Below, in pieces: positions 20,734 to 30,907 of a stretch of DNA of 64,000 nucleotides. Each line of letters starts with the position of its first letter. Positions within the stretch are counted from its first letter, which is position 1. Source of the stretch: Bugula neritina (Eukaryota > Bryozoa > Gymnolaemata > Cheilostomatida > Bugulidae). The position numbers and the translations under genes were made by a program. The stretch is from the NCBI GenBank assembly GCA_964035545.1, contig OZ037767.1, positions 11,699,081 to 11,763,080 of the forward strand, given 5' to 3'. The notes below the pieces were generated by a model. That model saw only the letters and a program-made list of their open reading frames with translations, was not told the origin of the DNA and did not search any database.

Positions 20734-21730
20734 ATGGAGTTGCCGAGCGCAACAACGTCATGCTGGGGGATGCACTCTAGAGCCTGCTCGTCGGCCGCGG
20801 CCAGGAAGAATGGGATACGGTGCTTCCACAGGTTATGCGAGCCTACCACAGTACGCCTCATACCAGTACGTTAAAATCTCCCAATTTCCTGTTGCTCGGT
20901 CAAAGAATCCGAGTTCCCGAACGCTTGACCTACCTTGTTCCTGACTTTGGAAATTCTGTACATGAGTATGTGAAGGAGTTGGTGGAACGAATGAGGGCGG
21001 CACACAACATACTTCACGAGAAGCAATAGCAGGTGCAGGAAAATGACTTCTTAAAAGCTTTCCCTTTATCAGGTGGGAGACTGGGTTTAACTAGCCAGAT
21101 ACCGTAGGCGCAGTGGGTTCCTACGTGGTAGTCGAGTCATACAAGATTGAGTGCTCAGGACAGGTGTCTATCCAGAATGACGCTCGCTTGAAGCCATATT
21201 GGGCTAGCCTCGATGCGGTAGGTGAAGCACCATTGTCGCTCAAGCCTAGGCGGCAGACAGCGTTGGGAGGCAGGGTGTGGCATGAACCCGAGTACGAGGT
21301 GGTTGTACTGTGGACCAAGGATCAGTTTATGGACACGCTGCCACCCCTCCGCCAGAGAAAAGGCCACCGCTTACAGAACCAGCCCTGACCTTGCTATCTC
21401 CGGAGCCCGAACCGAGCCAGTAGGTAGGGACCTCTTTATCCGAAATGGGTCCCAATCCCGTCAACGAGGCAGGAGCCACAATAGGCTTCCCCACCCCATC
21501 AGGTCCTTCCCCGGCACCGGAAAGACCGAGGGCGGAACGCCCGCAGATTCTGGAAAGAAATCAGCGCTCGCGGCAACCTCCTCATATCCACAAGATCTAC
21601 GAGATCTACAGGAGTCACTGCAGGGAGTTGTCATGGGCAGCGTGGGAGTTATGCGCCCAAAAAGGAAAGTGACTTTTGTAAGGGCAAAGCAGTGGGCGAA
21701 ATTTGTCCTCCAGCAGCACAGTGTCTGAGT
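20734..21730 (+). pseudogene. Gypsy A integrase 3' part and pol tail
   Basis: After the insert the integrase resumes with the catalytic-Glu segment (GVAERNN), then EEWDTVLPQVMRAYHSTPHTS and TPNFLLLGQRIRVPERLTY. The C-terminal RLKPYWASLDAVGEAP tail follows. Stops and frame changes occur at about 20800, 21030 and 21090. The tail is the same family as copy C (35504-36440). 21440-21730 is Pro-rich pol C-terminus. Confidence 0.7.
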
Positions 21731-23146
21731 CACATACAACTACCACCTTGCCCAGCCTTTTCATACGCAGCAGTAGTCAAGGCTAGTTGTGCGCTTTATG
21801 AAAGACAACACTTTACCTCAAAACTTTCCAGTATGCAATCAAATACTGAGTCTAGAGGTAAGTCACTCAGATCTAGTATTCCTAGTAATATAAAAACGGG
21901 TCTGCTGTCAGCTCAGTCTGATTCATCAACTAATTTAGTTGAGTTAGACTTGCTGGAGACTTTGGCAACGGTTAACGGCAACCAAAGCACAGTAATGACA
22001 AACGATCTTTTAGATCTAGACCTGGAATCTATGATTTTTAGTCAGTCTACACCGTTGCCAACTGTCTCATGAGTGCCATATAAAGGAGTCAGTGATTCTC
22101 ATACTGTTCAAAGTCGAGTTTCACATAAATTTTAGAGTGTAACGATCCATGTAGATCTAGCCCTGATTCTACTCTTTTAGATCTCACTCGACCTGCTATC
22201 ACGGGTACCCCAATATCACCCGAGATTTTTTGGGATGACAATCTCACTCTGGAGGAATCAATGTGTCTTTTGTCCCAGCCTCAAAAGGAGATATTACCGC
22301 CAGCGATGGCACCGGGTGGACCCATCGACTGACCGCAAGATGAGAGCTGCCTGAGAGGACTGGGACAACACATTCTGCAGGCTTTGCCAACGGATATTCA
22401 GCACTCCAGGGAACTTATGACGCCACGTACCCCAGCCTTTTACAGTGACCCCTTGTCTCTGTAGGGCGCGCCATTACTATTGCGCTTTTGTTACTTGTCA
22501 CCAGTGAGCCACAGGATGTTATGAGGGACACCTCTTGGTGTCAACAAACTTACATTCCCAGAGTTTTTCGTCGTTATCCGGCCACTGATCGACAATCCTG
22601 AAGAATTGTCCATCTTCTCTAGAGGATTTCCTTCACTTCAAGTCGTTACAGAGGGTCCAATCCAAAGCACCACTGATCCAAGAGAGCCGTAAAGTCAGCA
22701 TCTTCTTGTCAGCCCCATCTGGTATATCTCGTGTTGTTACGCCACGTGGAAGCGGACCCCACACCCGTCGAAACACCGACCCCCCAGGTCCCCCTCCCTT
22801 CCGCGGGAATCTAGGCCTGAGAAGACGCCAAGGAGACACACAGGAGATGAGGATGCTCAGAGATGCCGGATTCTCTAACCTTGGCCTCATCCGCGAGGCT
22901 GAGAGGCACATACGCAAACTACAAACAGAGCCTGGATACATATGCAGTAACCCTTCTGCAAATGCCCGTGACATTTCATAACATTTGTATGTTGTTTTAG
23001 TTTCTTTCCATAATGTTTTATATCAAGTTTTTTTTCATAATATACCTTTTTCAATAATAACTACTTTATTCCAGTTTTTTGACTTGTACTGATACTTCAC
23101 TGTTTTTTTTTTTGTATTAGAAAGTTAGCTTTTTGCTGGAGGGGGG
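21731..23146 (+). mobile_element. Gypsy A 3' internal region, unidentified
   Basis: GC content stays higher than in flanking DNA. A 126-codon frame (21692-22072) rich in Ser/Leu/Asp and a 91-codon frame (22706-22981, PPGPPPFRGNLGLRRRQGDTQ) are present, but neither matches a family that I recognise. Position between pol and LTR would suit a degenerate extra ORF or untranslated 3' part. A purine tract ggagggggg precedes the LTR at 23147. Confidence 0.45.
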
Positions 23147-23512
23147 TGTAGTGGCTGTGAGAATTATACCCCTCAGCATCCTCACCTAAATAATTGTATT
23201 GTATTATAAGGTGCAAAAGTTCCAAAGGACTACAACTCCGTAGCGATGCCGCAACTCCATGTGGCACCGCATCACTCCATACGCCAATACCGCCGAAACC
23301 TTACATTAACCAATTAGAATCAACCTCTTGGATAAAAGTAACGCCTTCCGGTGCCCAGTCTCAGTCCAGATAACTATCAATTAACTATGTTACTTATGCA
23401 ATTGCTCTTAAGTTGCACCTTTTTTGCTATGTCTTATATGACCCTGTTTGTGTGTAATTATAATCTCAATACAGTTCCTTCTTTGAAACGTCAACTATTT
23501 CGGTTCTCTACA
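23147..23512 (+). repeat. Gypsy 3' LTR (probable)
   Basis: TGTAGTGGCTGTGAG follows the polypurine tract GGAGGGGGG, and the end is GGTTCTCTACA. The last about 70 bp (gtgtaatt...aatacagttc...ttctctac) recur at 36625-36680 after the copy C tail, which supports an LTR of this family. It is 366 bp and unlike the LTR at 17184-17739, so the two ends of copy A are not a simple pair. Confidence 0.6.
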
Positions 23513-23957
23513 TAACCTCAAAATGGACATGCAGTAACCATTGCTGCATACCATAACAACCCATTTAGTAGTGCATAAACTACAACAATAACTTGGTTGC
23601 TTTATCATTTTATTTGATCATTTTTATTTCAAAAGTAAAATATTTTGGCTTTATTTATTGATAAAGCTTTTAACAATATTTTTATATGCATAAAGCTATA
23701 ACCAGCCTTTAAACTGACTCAGGCACACAAATACAAAGCAATAAGTTACACAGTGATTAAGCCTACAATGCTAATATAAAGAGAAATAATGCTAACTGTA
23801 GTGGGAGTAGGCATACATCATTCTACCTCCCCCCCTCCCCCCCTCCCCCTCCGCCTGTCACATTGCAACAAAGCCAATCGTTGAGTGGTGGGTGACTGTT
23901 GCTGCAGTTCAGCTGAAGACTCACTGCAAATTCACTAGCTAGACTGTTCTCTTTTTA
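23513..23957. other. Spacer with polypyrimidine tract
   Basis: No gene is seen. 23826-23852 is a nearly pure C/T run (cctcccccccctcccccc...), able in principle to form triplex DNA. Confidence 0.6.
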
Positions 23958-24300
23958 GCCTAGGGCCACACTGTGCGTATTTTCGCATGCGAAAATTAAA
24001 ATCACAAGTAGCAAAGGCGTCCACTGTAGCGTCAGTGATGCGTGATAAATAAAGCTTTCATTTTTAAATCGCACTCGCTTTCAATAAAACGCAATTTGCT
24101 GGAATATAGCACTAAATAAAGAAATTGGGCTCGCTGAATAACTACCAGCCAATTAGGTGACGACGACAGAGACGATTCGCACTTGCGTTGAAAATGCAGA
24201 GCGACAAGTGCAAACGTTTTCTCAACGCGCACAGTGGACACCTTTGCTACTTGTGATTTCAATTTTCGCATGCGAAAATACGCACCGTGTGGCCCTAGGC
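23958..24300. mobile_element. PIF/Harbinger-like MITE
   Basis: A 343-bp element with TIRs of about 70 bp: GCCTAGGGCCACACTGTGCG at the left and CGCACCGTGTGGCCCTAGGC at the right. The TIRs continue inward through tattttcgcatgcgaaaat to gtccactgt. It is flanked on both sides by TTA (23955-23957 and 24301-24303), the 3-bp duplication typical of PIF/Harbinger transposition. It has no coding capacity, so it would be moved by a transposase encoded elsewhere. Confidence 0.85.
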
Positions 24301-24647
24301 TTACACTGTGACACATGAGGCATACTTGTGTGTCCTGGATGACTGCACTTGCGAAATGGCGGGCTCTGCTGTGAGAAACACTATCCACAGTGAGACCAGA
24401 ACACGCGGACCAATAGGAATGAAGCTTCTTTTTATAAGCAGGATGATTTGCATAGACTGACACACTTGGTTAGCAGTGATGTTAGTGTATGGTTCTGCTA
24501 TATTGCTGTTCTTTATCCCTAAATATTTCTATTCCTTAGAATTTAGATGTGTAAATATAGTTTATTATCATACCAATTTTTCGCTCAACTCTCTATCTCT
24601 CGTTAAATACAAAAAGTCATGTTCCACCTTCCCGGGGACGGAGCAAT

Positions 24648-25770
24648 ATTCCGAAGGTGCATTGCTCCGAAAGTCCATTGTTCCGAAGGTGCATTAGTCC
24701 GAAGGTGCATTAGTCCGAAAATTAGGAGAATTAATATTAGAATTAAAATTATTTATTGAACGTTTAAAAAAGTTGCTCTGAGCAACAGGAAGATCTACAA
24801 CATGGTTTTTAAATTTTGTTTTAGGTGAGGTTTTTTTTGGCGGGTCTGAATTCTTATATACTAATAATGTTGCCCTTATTTACATATCTTGTGGAGTTGT
24901 TTGGTTTGGTGTATGGTGTGCAGCTTTGGTTATTTAATTTTAGAGTAGCGTCCAAGATATTATTATTTTTTGTCTTCAATGCTTGTATTTACTAATATTA
25001 AGAGTAATAGCATAGACTAATGCAGTTTAGCAGCTTACAGATAATTTTAGAGATTAAATGTGATATCAAATAATTAACTGGCAAGCCAGAAATTTACTAT
25101 TTCATTCAATACCAATAATTTTTTGACGCCAACTTCAGATGCAAACTATTTTTTATAAGCTATGAGGTAAACTTTTACCAAGCTTATCATAAATACAGTA
25201 TAGTAGACCCAAAATGTTTGCTTGGCTTTAATATCTTTTACTTTAGTTTTTCAGTTAATAGTTAACATATGAAGGGCCTATATAAGCTGACTGACTGTAG
25301 CTAGAATAGGATTGCAGTCACTATAGCTATTGAACTGGATATTTTGAGTTCATTGCCTATAGCTGTCATTTTTATACGAACTGCGAAATAAAAATACTAA
25401 TTAAATCACCCCTGGACAACACTTCATGCTTCAGTGAACACTCAGAGATGAGGAGATACTAATGTGTACATTACTAATTACAGGCTTGCTAGCCGACAGG
25501 CTAGTGAATAGCTTACTGTGTACTTAGTTTATAGAGCAGCCACAATGAAATGTTAATAGATGATGCAGCCCTTAACTGAGGCAGCATCATAGCGTAATCT
25601 CAGGCTAAAAAATTATCAGTAGGCCACACGCATGCCATCCACAGCTAGCAACAATATAGCAAGATTGCGAATGAAATTTATGATCTTCTCAGTGATATAC
25701 TAATTTTCAGACTAATGCACCTTCGGAATAATGGACCTTCGGAGCAATGCGCCTTCGGAATATTGACCAG
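24648..25770. mobile_element. Element with iterated terminal inverted repeats (ttccgaaggtgcattrg)
   Basis: The left end (24648-24725) is four to five tandem copies of a unit of about 16 bp, (t)ccgaaggtgcatt(a/g)(g/c)t. The right end (25708-25770) is its inverted counterpart, with matching order of variant units. The interior is about 970 bp with no ORF. Segments at 24780-24870 and 25430-25640 are related to the insert in Gypsy A (20590-20670 and, inverted, 20085-20290). No clear target duplication is seen. This is a non-autonomous DNA element of foldback type; the superfamily is unknown. Confidence 0.7.
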
Positions 25771-26250
25771 TCACCTAGCTTGCTTCCCACACATATACAC
25801 ACTATAATGGAAACCCGGCATGTCTATTACAGTGTGTAGACTCTTTGCCCACAACACAAGCTGGACAGTGACACTACTTTAGCATAGACTAGTTTTAATA
25901 GCTCATTTTTACTCTTATATTTCGTCTTTTTGTGATGTAGCTTTTCTTGGTATAGATTGTTGTTATCAATACTTATCAGATTATACTCTCAAGGGGATTA
26001 TCATCCCTCAGCACTTCTCTAGCTCTCTCGTATACAAAGAGTACATGTTCCAGCATCTCATAATTACCCACAGTGCAATCTATCAGCAGCATAAATTCAC
26101 AACAACACACTCGCTCATAGCAGTTAATTTCATAAAACTACAACACTAACTATGCCATTTTGAAGCAAAATGCATTACAATTGCTATAAATGTCAATGTG
26201 ATGCAAATAGGCATAGTATAACTAATTAATTTGGGTCATTTAATGACCAT
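25771..26250. other. Non-coding spacer
   Basis: Nothing recognised. Confidence 0.5.
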
Positions 26251-27425
26251 TTAATATTTTAAACTAGGGGTAAAAACTAGTGTTGTATTTCTGTGATTTC
26301 TTTGATAACAATGAAGCTGCAGAGTTTTCGCCTTTATACGGTGGGAAATCTTCCCACCCATTTTGGTCAAATTCAATCGAGCATTCAAGCTGGACACCCA
26401 AAGCCTAATTGGCCATCTAAGTCCTCTGATTCGTACAGTCAAAGAAAAATTGGGCATCAAGATCAGCAGGATTTCTGTTTCTCGCTAATTATAAGATCAT
26501 AAAAATAAAAGATATATGCAATATTTATAAGTGGCTACTAATACGGGTATGATAAAAATGGTAAAGAACAATATAGTAATTCCTAGATTTACTGCACCCT
26601 CCCTCTATTGGAAAGTATCCCTTTCCAGTTCGCAAAAGCAAACGCAAAGAAAAAATATATAGTATTGATGCAAACAATAAAGAAAAAATAAAAAAGCCAG
26701 TGAGAACATAGCACAGTCAATAATAACCCTCTAATAAAAGAACAGAAAAATAGATTTATATAAAAAACACACACACACATAACGCACACACAATTTTAAA
26801 TTTACATATACATGAACACATAGCCATTGAATGGGCAACGCCCCTCAGTAGAGATTTGCCTGCATTGCCTGCTTTAGGTGTAGCAGGTGGCGTTGCAGTC
26901 TCTGCAGTATCTGGGAGCGGGCTGCTGTTGTAGTGTTGGCTCACTCTCAAGAGATGTCACCTGGTCTCCTCCTACCCGGGTGCCTTGCTACTAAAGATCT
27001 TCTCTTCTACGAGGTAGCAGCAGTATTCTGTACATACTTGGGGGTGCTTTCAGAGACGTCGGCTGCACTTAAAGTTGCATTTAGCCGTTCAACCGGCTAC
27101 TCAGTAAGTGTGGTGGCGCCTCATTCCAGCCTAAGGGCAGGTGTGTGTTTCACTCCATGTGAGGTGGCTTCGAGGGCCAAGATTCTAGGAGTATAGCGTG
27201 CTGGTGCTTAATTTGGTAAAAGAATTCAACAAGGCTTTTCAACCAACAGGCAGCCTGGCTGAATGGCTCTGCTCATTTGCATGGTCAGTTGGTAGCCCAT
27301 AAAATGTTCTCTCATACAGATGCGGCCGGAAGTGCTTGACCACCTTAATTACTGCTAGGAGTTCTTTCCCAGTAGCGTGATAATTTTTTTCAGTGGCCAA
27401 AAGAGCCTTGCTGTAGTTGTTTTGG
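26251..27425 (-). mobile_element. Gypsy fragment F (RNase H piece, polypurine tract, LTR-like end)
   Basis: On the minus strand, 27425-27290 reads as the Gypsy RNase H segment (AVIKVVKHFRPHLYE-type text, cf. copy B at about 31800-31900). After about 500 bp of unassigned sequence, a purine tract gatagagggaggg lies at about 26596-26612. It is followed by TGCAGTAAATC, a plausible LTR start, and by cgtataaagg, a TATA-like element, near 26335. RT and integrase are absent. LTR limits are tentative. Confidence 0.45.
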
Positions 27426-27429
27426 CTAA

Positions 27430-27734
27430 GAGAGGTTTATTTGCAACGATTTTATTTTGATGAAAGGTCTTACCCTGTAAAGGTTTCAACATTGAAAATG
27501 AAATAATAAAAAATGCTAAAAACCAAAATTATTCAACATCACATAAAAATTAGGCATCAATCAGCAAATAAGTGTCTATGCTATATAGTAAATTAACTAC
27601 CGAGAGTGATCATAGCATTAAGTTGGACGATAATTAATGTCACCACTTACAATTTATATTACATTTAAAATTGGTCGCCTTTACCACTTGGGATTAAAAT
27701 TTACAAGAGTGTAAACATGTAATCTGGTTATGTC
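27430..27734. other. Non-coding spacer
   Basis: Nothing recognised between the Gypsy fragment and the TA run. Confidence 0.5.
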
Positions 27735-27736
27735 TT

Positions 27737-28310
<574 letters not shown>

Positions 28311-28801
28311 CTAATATATACCACTCTGTTTTAGGCTAGAAATGTAGCGTAACAAGTTATGTTTTCGCGTAAATTTCAACCACATGGTCATTTTGCAGTT
28401 GTCAATGTCATAAAGTTCAGTAGTAACACTGACAGTAACTGTAGGTGTAACCGCCTAATAACTATTGCTATTACGTATTAGTATTGCTATTACTATTAGT
28501 ATTTCTAATAATTATAAGTATTAGTATGTAATTGTAAGACAATCACATTGAATAATTATCAACAATCACAATGACATCACTATCTGAGACTGAATCGTTC
28601 ATTGTGAAATGTAATGAACATAGTAGGCTAAAACTAAAAGTAAATCAAACTGTGATATAAGTTATAATAAATCTAATAGTTATATTAATATTTTATATTT
28701 TATTATTTAAAAGTATTAATATAAATTTATATAAAATTGAATATGGTGGTGCATATCAAATTCAAAATCAATTAGTATTACATAAGCATAACTGTTAGTA
28801 T
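28311..28801. other. Non-coding spacer
   Basis: AT-rich; includes a tattactattagtatt run near 28460-28530. No gene seen. Confidence 0.5.
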
Positions 28802-29570
28802 TGTGACATTTTTGTGGGTTGAATAGAACTAGTGCCTGAACATACTCTTTGTTAGAGAGAACAAGATGTATTGTATAGTTGAAGAAATCTTTATTTAGTC
28901 GAATAATATATAATAGTGAAGGTCCTCTGCCAGTGAGCTCTAGTAGTAGACTGAACTACACTGGAGCTCGCTGGCTTTTATATACAACAAGAGATAGGGT
29001 TTTTCCTTTGTTGCCAAGATCGGAGGTCCGAAACGCCGAATTTCGGCATTTCGGCAGTCCGAAACACCGACTTTCAGCATTTCGGGGCTTTCGGTAGCCC
29101 GAAATGCCGACTATCGGTACTTTGGCATTTCGGAATGCCGATCTCGGGCAACAGGAAACAAGTACATGCAAAAATCTACTACACAATTACAGCATTAAAA
29201 TTGATACGCAACATTAGTACAAGAAATATTACATAACTTCGGAATGCGTATTTCAGTAAAATTACATTATGTTGAAAGCTTTAACAGTAATTACCATGTA
29301 CCAGTAATTACATGCAAAAATCTACTACACAATTACAGCATTAAAATTGATACGCAACATTAGTACAAGAAATATTACATAACTTCGGAATGCGTATTTC
29401 AGTAAAATTACATTATGTTGAAAGCTTTAACAGTAATTACCATACTTAGGCATTAGCAAGCTAGCTTACTTAACTATAATTACAGAATTAAGAACGATAC
29501 GCAACAGTATTTATAATATACTGTTGCACGCTGTTATTTCAAAACTAATAGAGGGTGAAAATCCATTACA
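28802..29570 (-). repeat. Gypsy B 3' LTR with internal tandem duplication
   Basis: Minus-strand sequence starts TGTAATGGATTTTC immediately after the polypurine tract and ends AAAATGTCACA. 28802-29143 matches 35172-35503 almost base for base, identifying the paired LTR. 29163-29303 and 29309-29444 are a near-perfect tandem duplication with a period of about 146 bp. 29020-29150 contains iterated ttcggcatttcgg motifs, able to form hairpins. Confidence 0.88.
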
Positions 29571-29583
29571 TTCTCCCCCCATC
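29571..29583 (-). other. Polypurine tract of Gypsy B
   Basis: Minus-strand GATGGGGGGAGAA sits directly before the 3' LTR start; it is the expected plus-strand DNA primer of an LTR retrotransposon. Confidence 0.8.
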
Positions 29584-29908
29584 GAAAAGCATACCCTTTT
29601 CGATAACAGAGACAAGGTGTTTGTACAAACAGGTCAAATATGGGGTATCGCCACCTACCTTGGCAAACATTACCCGAAAGAGCTGGGTATCTGTTGTCCA
29701 GGTGACTGTGCTGGTCTGGGGGTTGTTGCTTTTGGAGAAGTCCTGTACTGCCAGGGCTATTCTGCAACTGAGACTCGGAGTTTTTACCCGTACTGGGTGT
29801 ACCACTCCTCTGAGGGGACATCTCCATGTGTCCCACGTGATAGTCCGCCAGATATCTGGGTGGTTTCCTATCTCTGACTTCTCCCTGAATGGGCAGGCAC
29901 TTGTAGTG

Positions 29909-30907
29909 TCAGTGGCTCTTCAGTTGCCAAAGTAAGGGGGTCCCTGCCTTCACCCGTAATACGGGTGGGGTGTCCTCTCCCGGGAGGGGTGGTGGCTCTA
30001 GGGCCTGCTGTTGCTGCCGCCGCTCCTGCCTTTGCTGCTGTCCAAGCTGTTCCAGCAGGGCGGCCTGTTCACGTGCTGCCTCTCTCTGAATGACAATTTC
30101 CACCTCTCTGGGTTGGGTGATTCTCCCTCGCTGGTTGGGCTGGCGATTGGGCTCCAAGAGGGGCGGGGCCTGACCCACCGCGTCCGGGCTGGCATGGTAC
30201 GGTTTCAGGCGCTGTTCGCTCTGGACCGAGACCTGTCCAGAGCGCTCCACACGGTACGTGTGATTGGGCAGCACCTCCACTACGCAGTAGGGACCGACGA
30301 ACTTGGGCTGAAGTTTAGCCGACTGTCCGCGTCGCCTACGGTAGCTCACCATCCGGACCCAGTCTCCCACCTGGTACAACGGGGGCTCCTCTGAGTCCTC
30401 TGTGCGGGTCTGCCACTGTTGGGTACGCAGTGCATCATGAGCTTTGCCCATGATGTCTATCAGACCCTCCACGTATTCGTGTACCGGTGACTCGGGGGCA
30501 GGAACATGGTATGTCAGGTGTTCCGGAACCCGCGTCTCTCGGCCTAGCATCAGGAAGTTTGGGGTGTCCTGCATGGCGGAGTGTGGTGTGCTGCGGTAAG
30601 CCCGCATGATTTGCGGCAGCACCACGTCCCATTCTTCCTGACCTCGACCAAGGAGCAGGCTCCTGAGGGCGTCACCCAACATCCTGTTGTTCCGCTCGAC
30701 GACTCCGTTCCCTTGCAGGTGATATGGGGTGGTCCGACTCTGGTTCACCCCCATATCCGGCAGAGGTTTGGTCTCCCATGAGCTGGGACTGGAACTGGGC
30801 ACCCTGGTCCGTATGTATCTGCTCGGGTAAACCGAGGTAACAGAACACATGTTGGTCCAGGGTCCGGGCCACCGTGGGGGCTGTTGCGTCTGGAATAGCC
30901 AGAGCAT
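29909..30907 (-). pseudogene. pol: Gypsy B integrase C-terminal half and pol tail
   Basis: This segment resumes integrase after a frame break near 30760. It has QSRTTPYHLQG with the catalytic Glu in VVERNNRML, then RAYRSTPHS, TPNFLMLGRETRVPEHLTYHV and a GDWVRMVSYRRR...LQPKFVGPYCV domain of the SH3-like C-terminal type. RLKPYHASPDAVG and a Gln-rich tail follow. The TGA at 29909-29911 is probably premature: the same frame continues on its other side with RDRKPPRYLADYHV, a common Gypsy pol ending, and stays open to about 29534. The enzyme inserts the cDNA into chromosomes. Confidence 0.85.

Noticed and set aside
24032-24463. 143-codon minus-strand ORF
   Set aside because: It runs across the whole MITE and its right TIR, so it is a chance frame in a non-coding element.
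29524-29935. Plus-strand ORFs over the 3' end of Gypsy B
   Set aside because: They lie antisense to the pol tail and polypurine tract, and their sequences are low-complexity shadows.
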